DNA of 64,000 nucleotides from Lentinula raphanica (GCA_027919835.1 JANVFP010000005.1:1-64000), one strand, 5' to 3'; shown: positions 36,259 to 49,482, numbered from the stretch's first letter. Numbers and translations are program-made. Notes: generated by a model not told the origin, from the letters alone.

Positions 36259-38726
36259 CTACCGCCGAACCTCTTGATCTACATCTACTGAGTTCACATA
36301 TGACAACAAGTGAATGTGGAGGAAAGTTAGATCATGCATGAAGAAGTCGAGACAAGAGCCACTTACTTGGACAATGGTCTTGATATTTTCGCGCTGCTTC
36401 CCTTTTCGTTTTGATTGAAGGTTGGTTTTCTTAGTCGCACTCGATTGAATATAAACCTGTAAACAGATTGATGATGAAGACGACCGTCGACAAAACAATA
36501 GATGGCCTTACTGATCGCTCGCTTGCAGCTAGAATGTTCCACGCTTGATCAAAATCTACTTTGTTGGCCTTGCTGATGTTCCTCTCCTTCAGATAATCAA
36601 TGAGAAATAGATTTCTATCGAACGTATATGAGAATGTCAGAGAATGAGTTGTTTTAGATGTACCGTGCACTCGAACTCTTGTTTGCGGAGATATACTTGA
36701 CCGTGGTAGGAACTTCGGATGGCACAAATTCGACTTGTGGCAGATGTGTTGCGGGAACAACGTGGCCGGCTCTACGATAGCAGTGTTGATAAAAATATTA
36801 GTTAAAGATCAAAGAAATGACTTACAAAGGATTACGAGGAAGCTAGAAAATATCAGCGAGGTCCAATATAACTGATTCATGAAACTTACCCGCAGCGCCG
36901 AGCGAGTTGTGGTTTTGGAGCTCGTGGCATTTAAGGTTGCAGAGACATGTGTTACCTACAAATTCAAGTTAATAAACATCTAGAAAGATATATTTAATGA
37001 AAGTGATACATTAGGATTCTTCGTTAGACCAGGACTCGATGACTCGAGTGCATCAGAGGTTTGATATTGAGGTATACTTGAAGATGAAGCCATGTTTGAT
37101 GATTGCACAGTGGAATTATTGGGTAAGCCTGCATACGTGGAGGAAGCAACTGAAGCAAGGGCAGCAAGAGACGAAGCAGCAGTGACAATAGGCGAAGCAT
37201 TGCGGGCAATAGACGAAGCAGGGGCAGACGAAGCAGGGGCAGACGAAGCGCCTGTGGCAAGAGACGACACATTGCGGTCAATAGATGAAGCAGCGGTGTC
37301 GATAGACAAAGCGCCTGTGGCAAGAGACGAAGCAGTGGTGACGATAGATGAAGCGCCTGTGGCAAGAGACGAAGCATCGTGGTCAATAGATGAAGCAGCA
37401 GCGATGATAGACGAAGCACCGGGGGCAAGAGACGAAGCAGCGGCGACGATAGATGAAGGACTGCTGGGGTGAGACGAAGCACCGGCGGCAGCAGAAGAGC
37501 CAGAAATGACAGAGGAAGAATCAGGTATCATGTTGTCATCTTGAGAGCCAAGACCTGTGGAATTGTTGAAGGCATCGTTGTTGAAAGAGGAAGAAGCAGG
37601 CTCTGCAGCATCAGGACTGCATGTTGATGTTGAGGTTTTGGGCAAGAAACTGTCTGTGATCGAGTCCACGAAAGCGTTTTCAGTGTCTGATAGTTGCCTC
37701 TTGTGCTTGCGTTTCTTGACTTTATCGATCTTGGAGTGTTTCGTAGGTCGATTAGATGCGAGATCGAATGAAGGCCGTTCACCTATAAGAAGTCAGAGAA
37801 GATAATCAAAAGAGTATTTGCTTCGCACGTTTCAAGCTTGTGTTCACCACATTCCGATTATTCTTTGACCACTCTGCGAACTTGATTGTTCCAAAAAGAC
37901 GAAGTTTCCAGTTCCCGGAGCAGTAGCAGAATTCCGGAAAATTTGTCTTCATGTTAGAATCGAAGTAACGCCGAACTTCATCGCTCCTCTTGCTCCAAGT
38001 ATCTGGATCCTTGCGTGCATAGTAAAGCTGAATGAAAAGTCCACGAGCTGCCGCACTCATCTCTGAAAGACGAGCGTCTGTTGTTGTGTTGCCATCAGCA
38101 TCCGTTAAGTATCCAAAAGTCGAAGGCTTGTGATTTCGGCTCTTGTGTTGATTCCAGTCGGACTCTTCCCAAAAGGTAACGTCTGGGTATTCGTCTTTTT
38201 CCAGAGGGGCTGGAATTGGTAGTGAAGGAAGTGAAGATGAAGAGGAACTGGATGTCGTTTCAGGAGCTGGTGTTTGTGAAGCTGGTCGTGCAGCAGAACT
38301 CGAAAGTGATGTAATAACGGCCTGAAGTGAGTTGATTGTGTTCATGAGTGTCGATATAGTGGACCTGTGCATATGAGTTAGTACAGCGAGTCATCAAAGA
38401 AGCAGACTATTACCTCTGCTGTTCTGACTGACTTTCAGCGTGTTGGATGCGATTGAGCAGCGTGATGTAGGCCGGATTCTGATATTTGATGAGTGTATCA
38501 TGATCTAAGAATGATATTGCAGGCATTGCGTCGGGTGTTTGAGTGCTGAGATTGTTTATTTGGAATGGTCGGTGCAAGTTTTGCGGCTAGGATTGGATTT
38601 TTGCAAGAGTCAGCGGGAACCTTTGTGAAAGAGCAAGCGTACCATAGAATTGAGGTTACTGGGAAGGGAAAAGCTGCCATTTGAGGTGTGGTTGAAGTCC
38701 GTGTTTCCCCAGTTCGGTATGTTCAT
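36259..38726 (-). CDS. Transposon-associated orphan with Ala/Ser repeats
   Basis: Nine exons: 38726-38643, 38586-38414, 38364-37829, 37782-37010, 36955-36890, 36842-36826, 36771-36664, 36614-36512, 36456-36259; 685 aa, all in phase. The last intron is uncertain: splicing at a GTAAGT near 36370 would also end the protein. Residues about 140-260 are the only globular part (DVTFWEESDWNQHKSRN, LTDADGNTTTDARLSEMSAA, RRYFDSNMKTNFPEFCYCSG). They resemble a segment I associate with multi-copy hypothetical proteins of Agaricomycetes; this is recollection, not a search result. The middle is a degenerate Ala-Ser repeat. It is codirectional with the Tnp2 transposase, so a TnpA-like partner role is possible but unproven. 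Confidence 0.55.
37140..37490 (-). repeat. Coding minisatellite, about 42-nt unit
   Basis: Imperfect tandem units on the plus strand of the form GACGAAGCA...GATAGATGAAGC encode 14-residue repeats such as ASSLATGASSIVTA. The unit length is a multiple of three, so copy-number changes keep the frame. Confidence 0.75.
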
Positions 38727-38792
38727 GGTGGTTAGAAGCAAGCATCAACGCATATAGTCTGATCATAGACTCGCGCCTTGTATTAGTCATCT

Positions 38793-41700
38793 CAGTGGCA
38801 AACTTGCCGGGACTTCTTACTACGACACCGCTACATATGACACAAATTACAGGCTGAACAAAAATATATTACAAGTCCTACTCAGTATTCTCTGCAACAT
38901 TCAGGTACCCAGTAATGTCCATGTCATCAAGACCAGATCTTGGTGAAATACACCAGAGATCCTCGTAGTCGGGAGGATCATTAGGTGCAGGCAGTAGGGG
39001 ATGCATAGATACAACAGAAATAATTCTAGATGCCTCGATGATCAAGAAGCCTTCGTCTGCAGTATATCTTGCAGCCCAGCATGCTCCATACGACTCCATA
39101 AGGAGGTGCTCATTTGGTTTCCCATATAGTGAAACCAGAGCGCAAGGCATACCTGGGTCATCCATGTCATCTGCTTCATTCTCTCCCCAAAACATGAAAT
39201 AAAACTGCACTTCTGCCACGCGTAGTTCTTCTTCTTCATCGTCATCATTTATATTGATCTTCAAAGCAATATGAGAAAAATATATCTACCAATAATCAAA
39301 ACATACCGTGACATTTCGTGTTCTTCGGCAACTCTTCCCAGTATTTGTGAGTCTTTCTTCACCCCACAAACTACGTGCAATCTGACCATTTGCCAAACGA
39401 AGTCGTCCCCACCTACGTATCGAAGTCAAACCAGCCATGTCCCGGAACATATGTGCGGCATTTGGATATTTGGTGGCTATAGTTATAGGACGTTTATCCC
39501 GGGGATGGAGTAGTGATGATTCTGAATGAGTTTTGGTAGAGCGATCCAGTTCGGGACACATTGCATAAAGTGCATTTATACAAGCCCTATACTTACAACG
39601 TTCGGCCAAATTACGGAAAGGATTCGACGGTTGACGAACTTCTGCTCCGAGATTACCAATGGTCCGTTCTATTGTGAAGGCAGAAAGAAGTCCCAGAGGA
39701 CCAAGACGATACGTTTCCGGGATCAGATGGATGCAATAATGGATGCACGGACAACAGAAATGTATGCGGTGGGCTGACCGTTGATAGTAGAGTATTTCGA
39801 AGTCTTCAACAAAATGAATAAGAGATGAGTGTATTTCTGGCATTGATGACTGTGTAATTCGCCGCTTCAAGACTTCCCGTGCTCCGATAGCAATGTGGCA
39901 GAGATTTTTCCAGTACTTGAGAGGTAAGTAAGGCCGAAAGTAGTTGGGACCCATTCCAAACATGTAGTTCCACCATTCTGCTGCTTTGAAGCCACTGTTG
40001 ATCTTCTCGACAGGGTTACGGGGTGGACGATGAAAGAATGAAGGAAAGTATTGAGTGGCGGCAGCGACTTCTGCACCATGCTTCTTCCAATCGTCACCTA
40101 CGAGGCTTACCCAGTCCCAAGTTTCCTTATCATCCGCGGGATCACAGCGAATCGTGCCTCGCCAGAGCGGGAGTAGGAGGCTACCGATGTTCAGGAAAAT
40201 GAGATGCATGACTTCGAGTGAAAAACAACGAGGTAGAGGGAACATATATTCGGGTTTGAGCCCATCCAAGAGTGAAGGCTTTGAGATACCTGTGGCCAGC
40301 CTGTTTTTGAGGTATTGATCATGATTCGTAGACGCGATGACACGATTGACTTTGGCCCGATACTCCACAGGGGAATCAGTTGAGGTAGCCATAGCCCGGA
40401 TATCCACATCATCATGATCACATCCCTCGACATGGTAGTCATTCGGGCGTCCATGAGCCATATGATAGTGTCCGACACCAGGTTTATGGCGCCCTTTCAT
40501 CGTACAAGATGAACGGCAGCCATGAGCTGCATGATAACCTGCCTTCCCATCCACAGCGGTCAAACCCGGAGAGTCCGCCGTCACGATGGCCAAGATCGGA
40601 CGCGAATGAACGACCGTGCAATCTTCAGCATCCCAGACTTTGAACCCTTGCCCATTATCTTCTCGTTGAAGAGCTGACAAGTGGTGGAAGCACCGATAAG
40701 TGAATGATTCGAGGTGCTTTGGTTTGTTCGGTCCAGGGATCATGAAATTCGGTAGTACCGCTTTTTTCTTGTAACGTTCAGTTGGCGCGAGATCAAAATT
40801 GGTCCAGATAGCTATCCATGTATCGGAGTGCTTGTTTTGATAGAGCTGGGCGCCGTCGAGTGACATGGTAACAAGGGTGTCGTGTTCATGGATAGGAAGC
40901 TGCTGAGCGAGTTGCAAGTACTCGGATCCGCACATGATATCGTCGAGGTCAAAATCCTCACCCTCAGCTAATTTCCCAAGTAGCTGATTCGTCTTCGTAT
41001 GTCGATACTTCCGTAATTTCGCACATTTAGCAGAGCGTCGTATTGCCTGAAGTTGTGGCCCAAGGGGTATTGTTGTGAACTTTTGACGAGGAAGCTTCCT
41101 GTCAGGTAAAAGTGCTTCTTCATAACGTGACTCGCCGCAGATAGTGCAGTGATCCAGATGCTCCCAAGGACCAGTGAAGGCATGGCAAGAATTAATGCAC
41201 ATGTCATCTTCGATAGCAACAACGCCTGTTATATCGCGCACAAGAACCTTCACTGCGTCAAGGGATAGAATGTTAGCATCAGGATACCGCCGTAAGATGG
41301 CTTCGCGGGTTGCTTTATAGCTATCTTCGGATGAGTTGGTTGCTGCAAGATACAGATCAAGTGAAAGCCGGACTTCCTCGTCTGAGATATCGACTGGAAC
41401 CTGTATAGGATTTCGAAGACGCTGGATAGTCAACCCATCGAGCCTGCCGTTTTCGAGAGTAGCGTTTCGAATACTCTCTATAAATTCCTGTATGACTCGG
41501 ATATCTTCAATCGCAGACTCAACTGGAGGAGCTACATCTGGTGCACGGACTTCGTCTTCATTTTCGTCTTCGGTATCAGAATCTTCAATGAGACCTTGGA
41601 AAGCTGGTCCAGCTTGTGGTTGTGCTCGTGCAGATTCGTCTGACGAGGATTCGCTATCACTAAAATTATCACTGATGCTGGTATCACTGTCACTCGATAA

Positions 41701-42408
41701 TTCAAGTAAACCGGTGGATTCAGTAGAGGAGGGATTGTGGTACAGTTCAGGTGATGCACTATAATTCTAAAGCAATATGTCAGCACAATGTCTCGAAGAA
41801 TCACACTTATGGAGGGACGAATATCAACAACCAACCAAGCACACCCAGGAGTGAGCGCGAAACATGGTAGCAGTTATCCACGCGCGCCCGGGCTCGAGCG
41901 CGAATCATGGTAGGTAGAATGGGGAGGAATGGTGATGAGATAAACACAGTTTGAATCACTCACAATACGACGTCGTTTTGTAAGTCTATCATCCACGTTA
42001 TTCTCTCCTTCTCCCCGCTGTTCCTCACTGAGATCCATGCCTTCCTCATCTTCTTCTTCCTCATCTTCGTCTTCTTCATCGTTGTCTTCCTCGTCATCGT
42101 CTTCCTCGTCATTGACATTGTCTTCCTCGCCATCGTCTTCCTCGTCATCGTCTTCCTCGTCATCTTCTTCTGACATTGCTTCAGGTTGAGTGGATTTCCA
42201 TTGAGCAAAGGTCGGTATATGACGCCGGAATGTTTTTGCGGAAACTTGTGCTCCTTTACAACGTTGACAGAAGCAATTCGGCATGAGGGAAGGAAGGAAG
42301 AAAACAGAAAACACGTACAGCCAGTCTAGACCGAGATTAGCCGAATTCCGCATTTATAAGCTGATCCCGGCATTTTCGCACCGAAATCCGCCTGTCCAGT
42401 TTTCACTG
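38793..42408 (-). mobile_element. CACTA/Tnp2-type DNA transposon, boundaries tentative
   Basis: Contains an uninterrupted Tnp2-family transposase. Candidate ends are CAGTGGCAAACT on the left (plus strand from 38793) and, inverted on the right, CAGTGAAAACT ending at 42408. They share CAGTG plus a partial AAACT. No clear target-site duplication is visible, so the boundaries are weak. Two 18-nt direct repeats with one mismatch (41853-41870, 41896-41913) lie inside the transposase's first intron and could be subterminal binding sites. Confidence 0.45.
38878..42284 (-). CDS. Tnp2-family (CACTA/En-Spm-like) transposase
   Basis: Transposase of the CMC/CACTA superfamily. Three exons, 42284-41964, 41766-39307, 39258-38878, join in phase; 1053 aa with no stop, so it may still be functional. 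The N-terminus has a CFCQRCKG...H zinc-binding motif, then a strongly acidic D/E tract. The Tnp2 hallmarks follow: a four-Cys ribbon CINSCHAFTGPWEHLDHCTIC, the catalytic-region segment VTMSLDGAQLYQNKHSDTW, then the His/Cys-rich block HAAHGCRSSC and HYHMAHGRPNDYHVEGC. The last exon starts INDDDEEEELRVAEVQFYFM, typical of the family C-terminus. Unspliced reading would truncate it after VCFDYW. Confidence 0.88.
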
Positions 42409-45400
42409 GGCCTCAGAGCCTGAGTCCTTATTCGAACTATTGTTCCTTGATCGAGGAACAGGAAAGGGGGTGATCAGGTTTTCTACTCCGTCTCCGTCTT
42501 CTCCGAGTCCTTCAACTTCGAGTCCTTCGGCTTGTGGTACCCCATGATCATCATCGATATCGATCCCCACCAACTCTGACTCTGGCTGTGGAATTGGCTT
42601 CGACACTGACATCGACACTGGCGTTGACGCGAGCGAAGGAACCGGTAACGGGCGCTGAGGAGTCGGGGTCGGGCTATGAACCTGAGAAGGAGGAAGCGGT
42701 GGGATGGATTCGTGGCTGCTCGAAGAAGAGGTAGAAGTAGGAATCGTCCGTTGAGACCCACTCCGTTTCGGAGGTCGCGGACCTATGGGGGCAGGGGCAG
42801 TACTGTTGGAATGGCGTCGGGCGAGGTTGGGGCTACTGGAAGACGCCACCAAGAGTCGTTGGTGGATACCAGCGCGACTAAGTGAGGATGGAGGTATAGT
42901 AGGTATAGTAGAGCATGATGAGTTCGAAGTGGATGAGCTTGATGGAGAGTCCGAGAGAGTCATTAGTGCGGAATGGCCCCGACTCGGTGGGGTTTGGGTT
43001 TGGGTTTGGGTTTGGGTGCGATCGGACTCGGAGAGATTGTGGAGAGGGAGAGAAAGGATGGAGAGGATGGGAGAATGGGTTGGGGTGATGATTACAGCTG
43101 GTGCTGATGCTGGCGCTGGCGCTGAAGATGGAGATATAGATGGAGATGAAGATGGAAAACGTATGTCTGAGCTCGTGTTAACCGTCCCAATTCTCGAATC
43201 CACGTTGACAGATCCGCTTTTGATACTAGTACTGGCACTACTCGTACTCAGCCTCCTTCCTCTTTCCGAGAAGCTAAGCAGCGACGAGGCAGAGGCCGAT
43301 GCTACGAGATTGGTAAAAAGAGCCCTCACTGGACTGCCAGTACTACTCGTCTTCGAGCTTCTTCCGCCTCTGGCATCAGCTTCACCGTCACCAGAGACCA
43401 TATCCTCCGGATTAAGCGTGTACGTAGGCCCAGAATCCGCATCGGTCACCATCCACGATATCGCTTTCGAAAGCCGTCTACTACTAGGCTTCTTATCAGC
43501 ATCAGCACCTTCCACGCTTTCCACCCCGCTCGGGGCCTCTATCTGATCACCATGCATCGTCAACGGTCGTTCTGTACTAGTACTAGGTACCATCGAACGC
43601 CTCCTGCTATGCGTCAAGCTTGAGAATTTCCGTATAATGTTCATGTTCTGAGGGGGATCGTCCACAACAACAACGCTGTCTGTGGACAGGGGTATATTGA
43701 ATATGGACTCTTCCAAGAGACTGCCTCGTGAGTGTCTACGTTCCTCGGGTGCGACATTGACAACCCCGCTGAAGTACCCTTTTCGAGTCGGGGAGTCGAG
43801 AGTGAGTGATTGTATGGATGGCTTGGGACTGCGCTGGAGCCATAGTTTTGATTCCCGCCGCGGCCTTTCGTCGACAGTTGATGGACTCGCGTCAGAGGAC
43901 GTGTTCGATGTACTACGTACACTGTACCGTGGACGGAACGTCGCACCCGGTTCATCTGGTCTGGGTCCAGTTGGTGTATCCGGTATATCCGGCGAATCCG
44001 CGGTATCAAGCGAGGTGGCAATGGCAATGTCTTCCCCCAGAGCAGCAGCCGGGACCGACTCCGTCGATTGTTCAGGATCAGGATTGAGGAGCAAGCTAGC
44101 CCTGAGCGGCTGAGGTTCGATAATGACAGACAATGTATCAACCGAATCATCATCATCTGATACTGGCACGGAGAGAACAGCGACTTCTGCCCCGTTCCTA
44201 TCAAGCGGCAACGGTAGAGTCTCTGTTTCGTCGCTGAAGATCTGGCTGGTGGTGACGCTGGCAGCCCCGGTGTGACTTGAGTGAGGGCTATCGAGGAGTG
44301 GTGAAGATACTGAAGGCAGCGGAACTGCACCATCCAGATGAGGATCGGAGGAGATGGACAAAGTGCTTGCGTTTATTGAATCTGCTACATGTTCGAAAGT
44401 AAGAGTCTGTGCCCAACATAAGATAAGATCAACTTGCTTACCTTCAGATCCAGACTCTTCTGTGAGCTGTTCATCATGGACTGACTCTGAAAAGTCATCG
44501 TCCGTGATATCAATGACACGGTCTGAGCCTGATTCAACAGACGTTCCGGTGGCTTGTTCGATAACGTCTGAAGGGAGACCGACGCTTATAGATTTTGGAA
44601 ACATGACCGAATGCCTGGGAAATGTTGAATATTCGTTGGGAAGGTGAGGGTTGATTGGAGGTGCTGCACCGGGTGGTATCTGGTAATGAGTCATCTTGGT
44701 CGCACTTGGACGATGGATAGACGAAAGCTCGGGTGAAGTGGCAGTTCGATTCAACGGAGTTGGGTTATTGTACGCCGTATGCGATACAGCATTGGTAGTA
44801 TGCATACGACGACTTTCGGGTACAGCCTCCCTGACCGATCCATCAGTGATCTTTCCTAGGTCGTGTTCAGGCTCTGATAAATCAGTTGTATCTGGAGCTA
44901 CAGCTCCAAAATCGCCTTCGAGTTGTTGTTCTCGAAGCGATACAGCGACGGTCTGCGAATGCAGGGAAACAGCAGATAATAGAGGTCTAGAGAAGATAGA
45001 AGTGTTGAGGGGCTCCACTGGTGAGTTCGACCCGGTTCCTAGAGGTGCTGCCAAACCTCCTCGTTCAGTTGCGACACTGCTGTTGTCTAATGCATACGTG
45101 TGGAACTGGGAGGTTTCCGGTATGGCGTTTTCAATGTCCACATCAGCGATTCCCCCAATCCAGGCCTTCGGCATACGATGTGCGGTACCAGCTTCTTCCC
45201 CGTTCAAGGCACCCAATGCTAATAGTTCGTTTAGAGTGACGTTGCCTCCTCCGGATGCGTCGGTCGAAGGATTCAGTTTATTAGCGAGCAGGGACGCATC
45301 ACGATACAAGCATATCGACTCCGGGGTGGGGTCGAGAAGACCGTGAAGAATGAGGTCTACGAAGGTAAACTTTTGCGTTGATGAAGAACCCAACCTGAAG

Positions 45401-48367
45401 TTGACATCTAGTAAGGGTTGTGGAAGAAGATAGGACCCTATTGCATGGTCCCCTTGGATCAACGAAACCTGCGGTTCTACATGGCGAGCATTGCCAGTGT
45501 CTGTTTTGAGTTCAGAGAAGCCAGAGCCACCTATTGTGGCGGGCTTAGCGGCACCTTTCGGGAGAGTCGAGATTGGGACAGTGGGGGAAGCAGAAACATT
45601 TCCGTAAGAGAACGAAAGGGCGATTTTTTCCAACTCTTGAAAGAGATCATTTTTCTTGTAGTAAAAATTCGGGTCTGACGGAGGAATTGAAAGAGGCGGA
45701 GATGTTTGAGGCGAAACGGCGACGGAAATAACCGATGAAGCACTCGACTTTGTTGTCCTGGAGGGTTCTGCTTCTGGTCCATCCAATGAATGTGTTCTTG
45801 CACGAGCATGAGGACGAGGTAACAGAGATATGGGTGCTGTGTGGACCCTGTCGAAGTCCGTATCAATGAGTTGAAACAAAGCGCCCACGTCCAAAGGGTC
45901 AAAAGCACTGTCGCGGAGTACAAGCGAATGCTGTCGATGAGGATGAGGCATCAGAGCTTCCGGAATGACCGCGGAGAGTGTAGACGCGACAATATCCTCG
46001 CTTGAGTTGGTATCCGGGCCCGCATGTCCTTCAGAGGCGAGTGGAAGGTGGTTGATCGGGGTCTCGTTATCATCGCTGACGCCCGTCCTTCCCCGTGTAT
46101 GAAATTCGTGGGCTTTGTAGAGACTAATCTCCAAAGCAGCAATTGCTGCAGCAGAGGCAACTTGTACAGCTGTGCTTCGTCGCTGGAATTGTATCTCCAT
46201 GCTGGACTTGGAGGTTGATAACGTTCTCCCACTGGAGTGTAAAGAATACCGAGTTGCATTTTCCACAGCTGCTTCGAGAGCAGGGGAAATCTTCGATGCT
46301 CGCCGATACACAGAAAGTTTAGCCTGTTCCAAAGACGTGTCGGCTTGACCTGGCATGATTTTGTTTTCGTCAACGAGATGCGGAGAAAAAGTGCCTTCGG
46401 CAGATGACCGGGTATGTGGGTCCAAACGTTCAGTCAAAACCTACACATCACATAGACATAAATTTCCATCAGCTTCAGAAAAATTGAACTGGGGCAGAAG
46501 AGCGCACGAACCAATGTGGGCGGTGTTTTCTTGAATTCGTTCCCGACAGACAGTGCCGCTTTGAATGTTGGTAAAGATCCTAGGGAGCTAGATCGAGAAA
46601 AGGGAACCTGAGGAAGCATAAGGTTTGAGTGATGCTTACTTCAAAGTGGAGTAGACGATTTACCATAGAATTGAGGGATCCAGTCCGACTATGAGTCATT
46701 GCATTGAGTGATGCAGCCTTGGAAGAAACCGCGGATTCCGGCTCTTGGGCTGGTGGTACCTACAAGACATTGAGGATCAACGTTGTTCACTTTGTGAATG
46801 ACCGCACTTACTGTATGCAGGACACTGATGTCCCTCAGCTCTTCTGAGTGATCAGGTGCTGCTCCTAAAGGAGGTATTTCCATGTCCCCAGATGAAAGGG
46901 CAGAGCCAGAAGAACCCTGTGATCGGAACGTACTCATTCGACCAGAAAAAGATGTCTGCAACAGTGCGGCCGGCGCTGGGGTTGGCGGAGAAAGTGGTAA
47001 AACGTGGACCAGATATGCTTTGAAAGTTGCTGTGTTTTTCGAGCCGTTCTGTAGGCCATCTCGGGTCTGTGCATTGTGGTTAGCCTGATGGAGCTGGTTG
47101 CGGCTCCAGGATGTCAGGACACCTCGCTCGGTCTTCTTGGCTGTGACAGCGTTACGAGCAGGACCTTTACCCTTGATATCTTCTGGCGTTGCATTTGGAG
47201 ACTCCTGAGCCTGCGATTTCGATCCGTGTCCTTGCCTTTGGCGACCTATAGCAATGGCCTCCGTAACACTACACGACCTACTAGTAGCAGATATCTTCTC
47301 TGAGTTTCGTTCATTTCGACTTCTCGAGCGCGATCTACTCTTCACCCACTCCCTGATGCGATCTATGCTAGAACTCCGTCGTCTATGGGATCCTCTAGAC
47401 AGGCTCCTTCCCCGACCATCAGAGTTACTCGATATAGGAGTGGGCGGAACAAGAAAAGCGCGACTAGCTGAGGAGATGGACGATATACTCTGCATGAAGC
47501 CTGATTCTTGGTCAGCTTCATGGAATCCAGCAGGAACAAAATTGATGATTGCATCAAAAGCACGTTGCTCCCGGACTCGTTTGGGTATTGAGGTCGACAT
47601 AAATGCCTGAGCCCGCAGAAAAGATTTTGGTCGCATGGTGGAGGAGCTCGGCGGAGGAGAGGGAATGCCGGGAACCGTTTCTGGATAAAATCCAACCTCC
47701 TCCCTTACGTCAAATTCTCTTCCAAACACGCCTCCGACTTCGGAGAGCTGCAGCACTCTGATTGGGCTTCTATCCGTTGTGGGTTTGGAGTTCCGCCTGA
47801 ACCTGGATCTGCCACGCTCTTCTTCTGGTTCGAAGAAGATCGATTGATGATTGTGTCTCCATTTCCTTGCTAGGATTTCTGCGCGACTGAGGATGGAATG
47901 AGTTTGTTGTGGGATAGGATGAGGCAGCGGCTGAAGGCGTAAGATTAGGAGAGCAGGGCCTTGAGATGCTGGTTTGGGGAGGATTAGAGGTAAGTCGGCC
48001 GGAGCTCGTTGCGTCGCGAGGATGAACAATGAATTAGACAGGAGCTGGGAATTTATCAAAGGAGCAAGCTCTTTTGTTGTTGGTTCTATATGGATAGGAC
48101 GCGTTGTTCGTTAAAAAATCAGCGAACCATGACGTCGCTGAGAACAACCAGCTCACCTCCTAGAACCAGAATGATCTTGCTTTTCTCAAGCCTTTGATTA
48201 TCAAAAAGGTCCTGAACATCGTTTTCTTGTATAACCCAATTCGGTTTTCTTTCGGATTGTCCCTTCTCAGTATCTGCGCCACACACGGACGCACCTACTT
48301 CAGCAATGTTGAAAGGATCGAGTGGTAGCCTGCCCTGCGGATGGAAGGTTTTGATAGTACCAGACAT
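42403..48367 (-). CDS. Very large Ser-rich orphan protein
   Basis: Six exons: 48367-48157, 48085-46812, 46759-46640, 46607-46512, 46440-44442, 44384-42403; 1893 aa. The 57-nt intron 44441-44385 is in frame and stop-free but has GTAAGC/TAG borders. The first ~140 residues look folded (KSKIILVLGGEPTTKELAP, NSLFILATQRAPADLPLILP, SILSRAEILARKWRHN). Most of the rest is Ser/Thr/Pro-rich and disordered, with an SRSRSRSR stretch, a possible AAAIAALEISLYKAHEF helix, and a segment FTFVDLILHGLLDPTPESIC. I recognise no family. The stop codon TGA (42403-42405) lies inside the putative transposon terminus, so the native C-terminus may have been altered. Confidence 0.7.
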
Positions 48368-49482
48368 GAATGTCGGAGGTTGTAGTAGAGTGCAAGAGGC
48401 AGGGTGAAAACGTTTAAAACTGTCGTACTAATACTTCGCCAGCCACGAGGCTCTGTCCGGATGTTGAGTATAGCTCGAAGCGGATGCAGTGTATATTTCC
48501 TTGGATCCTAGCGCTTCCTAGCGGCATCTGGAATGAATCGTGCGGCTGCTTAGAAACGATACGTAGATCAAAAGTACACATACGGCACAGGAGGGCACAG
48601 GGCGCGGGGCGTTCTCGGGGACGTTCACAGTTTGCAAGGACCCTGGAGGGCATTCAAATGATAATAAATATTTCAATTTTAATTGTAAAAAATCATAAGT
48701 GACGGTCACCTCACCATTAACCAAAATTGATTTTCGAACGCAAATTCAGCCGAGTTACAGCCTGTTACAGCGAGTTAGAGTTATGGTCCTGAGGCAGTCC
48801 TTCGACTGATCGACAAATATCAGAGGTTGTGCATCTTGAAGATCGTCGAGGGACAAGCAACCTTTGTGTAGGCGCTTGGAAGTCTAAGTTCATTTGACAA
48901 CGAAGCTGGAGCGAAGAGGACGGAGCGCTGAGCGCCCAAGGTCTTCTGTACAAGTTGACATGATTTTGTCCAGACTTCATCCTATTTTTGTATCCACTGT
49001 GATATTCGAGCATAGTCCAGAAGACTGCGCAGCTCCGCGTCTTCGAGATGAGAATATCGGGGCCCGAGTCTGAGCCTGTCTGAACACCTGAAAATTCTGG
49101 TTTATCCGACTACCGTTGAACCCCAAGTTTCATCCCAGTCCTGAGTCGGATGAGTTGAAATGAGTTGTCGTCCGTTGCTGCATGCACTGTGTGCACCCTG
49201 CGAGGATTCAATATTCAGAACTGATCTAATGATCTACCTTTTTAAGTAAAGTTGTGTGGCCAGTGCAAAGAACGGACGTCAAAAGTGCGGACTGCTTTTT
49301 CTGCAATTCATCTGGGTGAAACTGGCGCTAAGGTAAAGAACGACGCGACACAAGTTCTGTCTGAGTTGAGACGACTTGAGAGTTGGAGACAACGAATCGG
49401 ATACGGAAATGTTGCATCAAACTGTTAGGAACATGAGTTCATGGATGATTCAATAGCAGAACAGAAGTAGTACACCGGTTTG
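48368..49482. other. Intergenic, 1.1 kb
   Basis: I see no gene. Short open frames on both strands lack splice signals and resemble nothing. The sequence includes the promoter of the large orphan on the left and the 3' flank of the next gene on the right. Confidence 0.55.

Noticed and set aside
42984..43018. GGGTTT repeats resembling telomeric sequence
   Set aside because: The unit is not TTAGGG, and the stretch encodes a TQTQTQ run in the large orphan on the minus strand.
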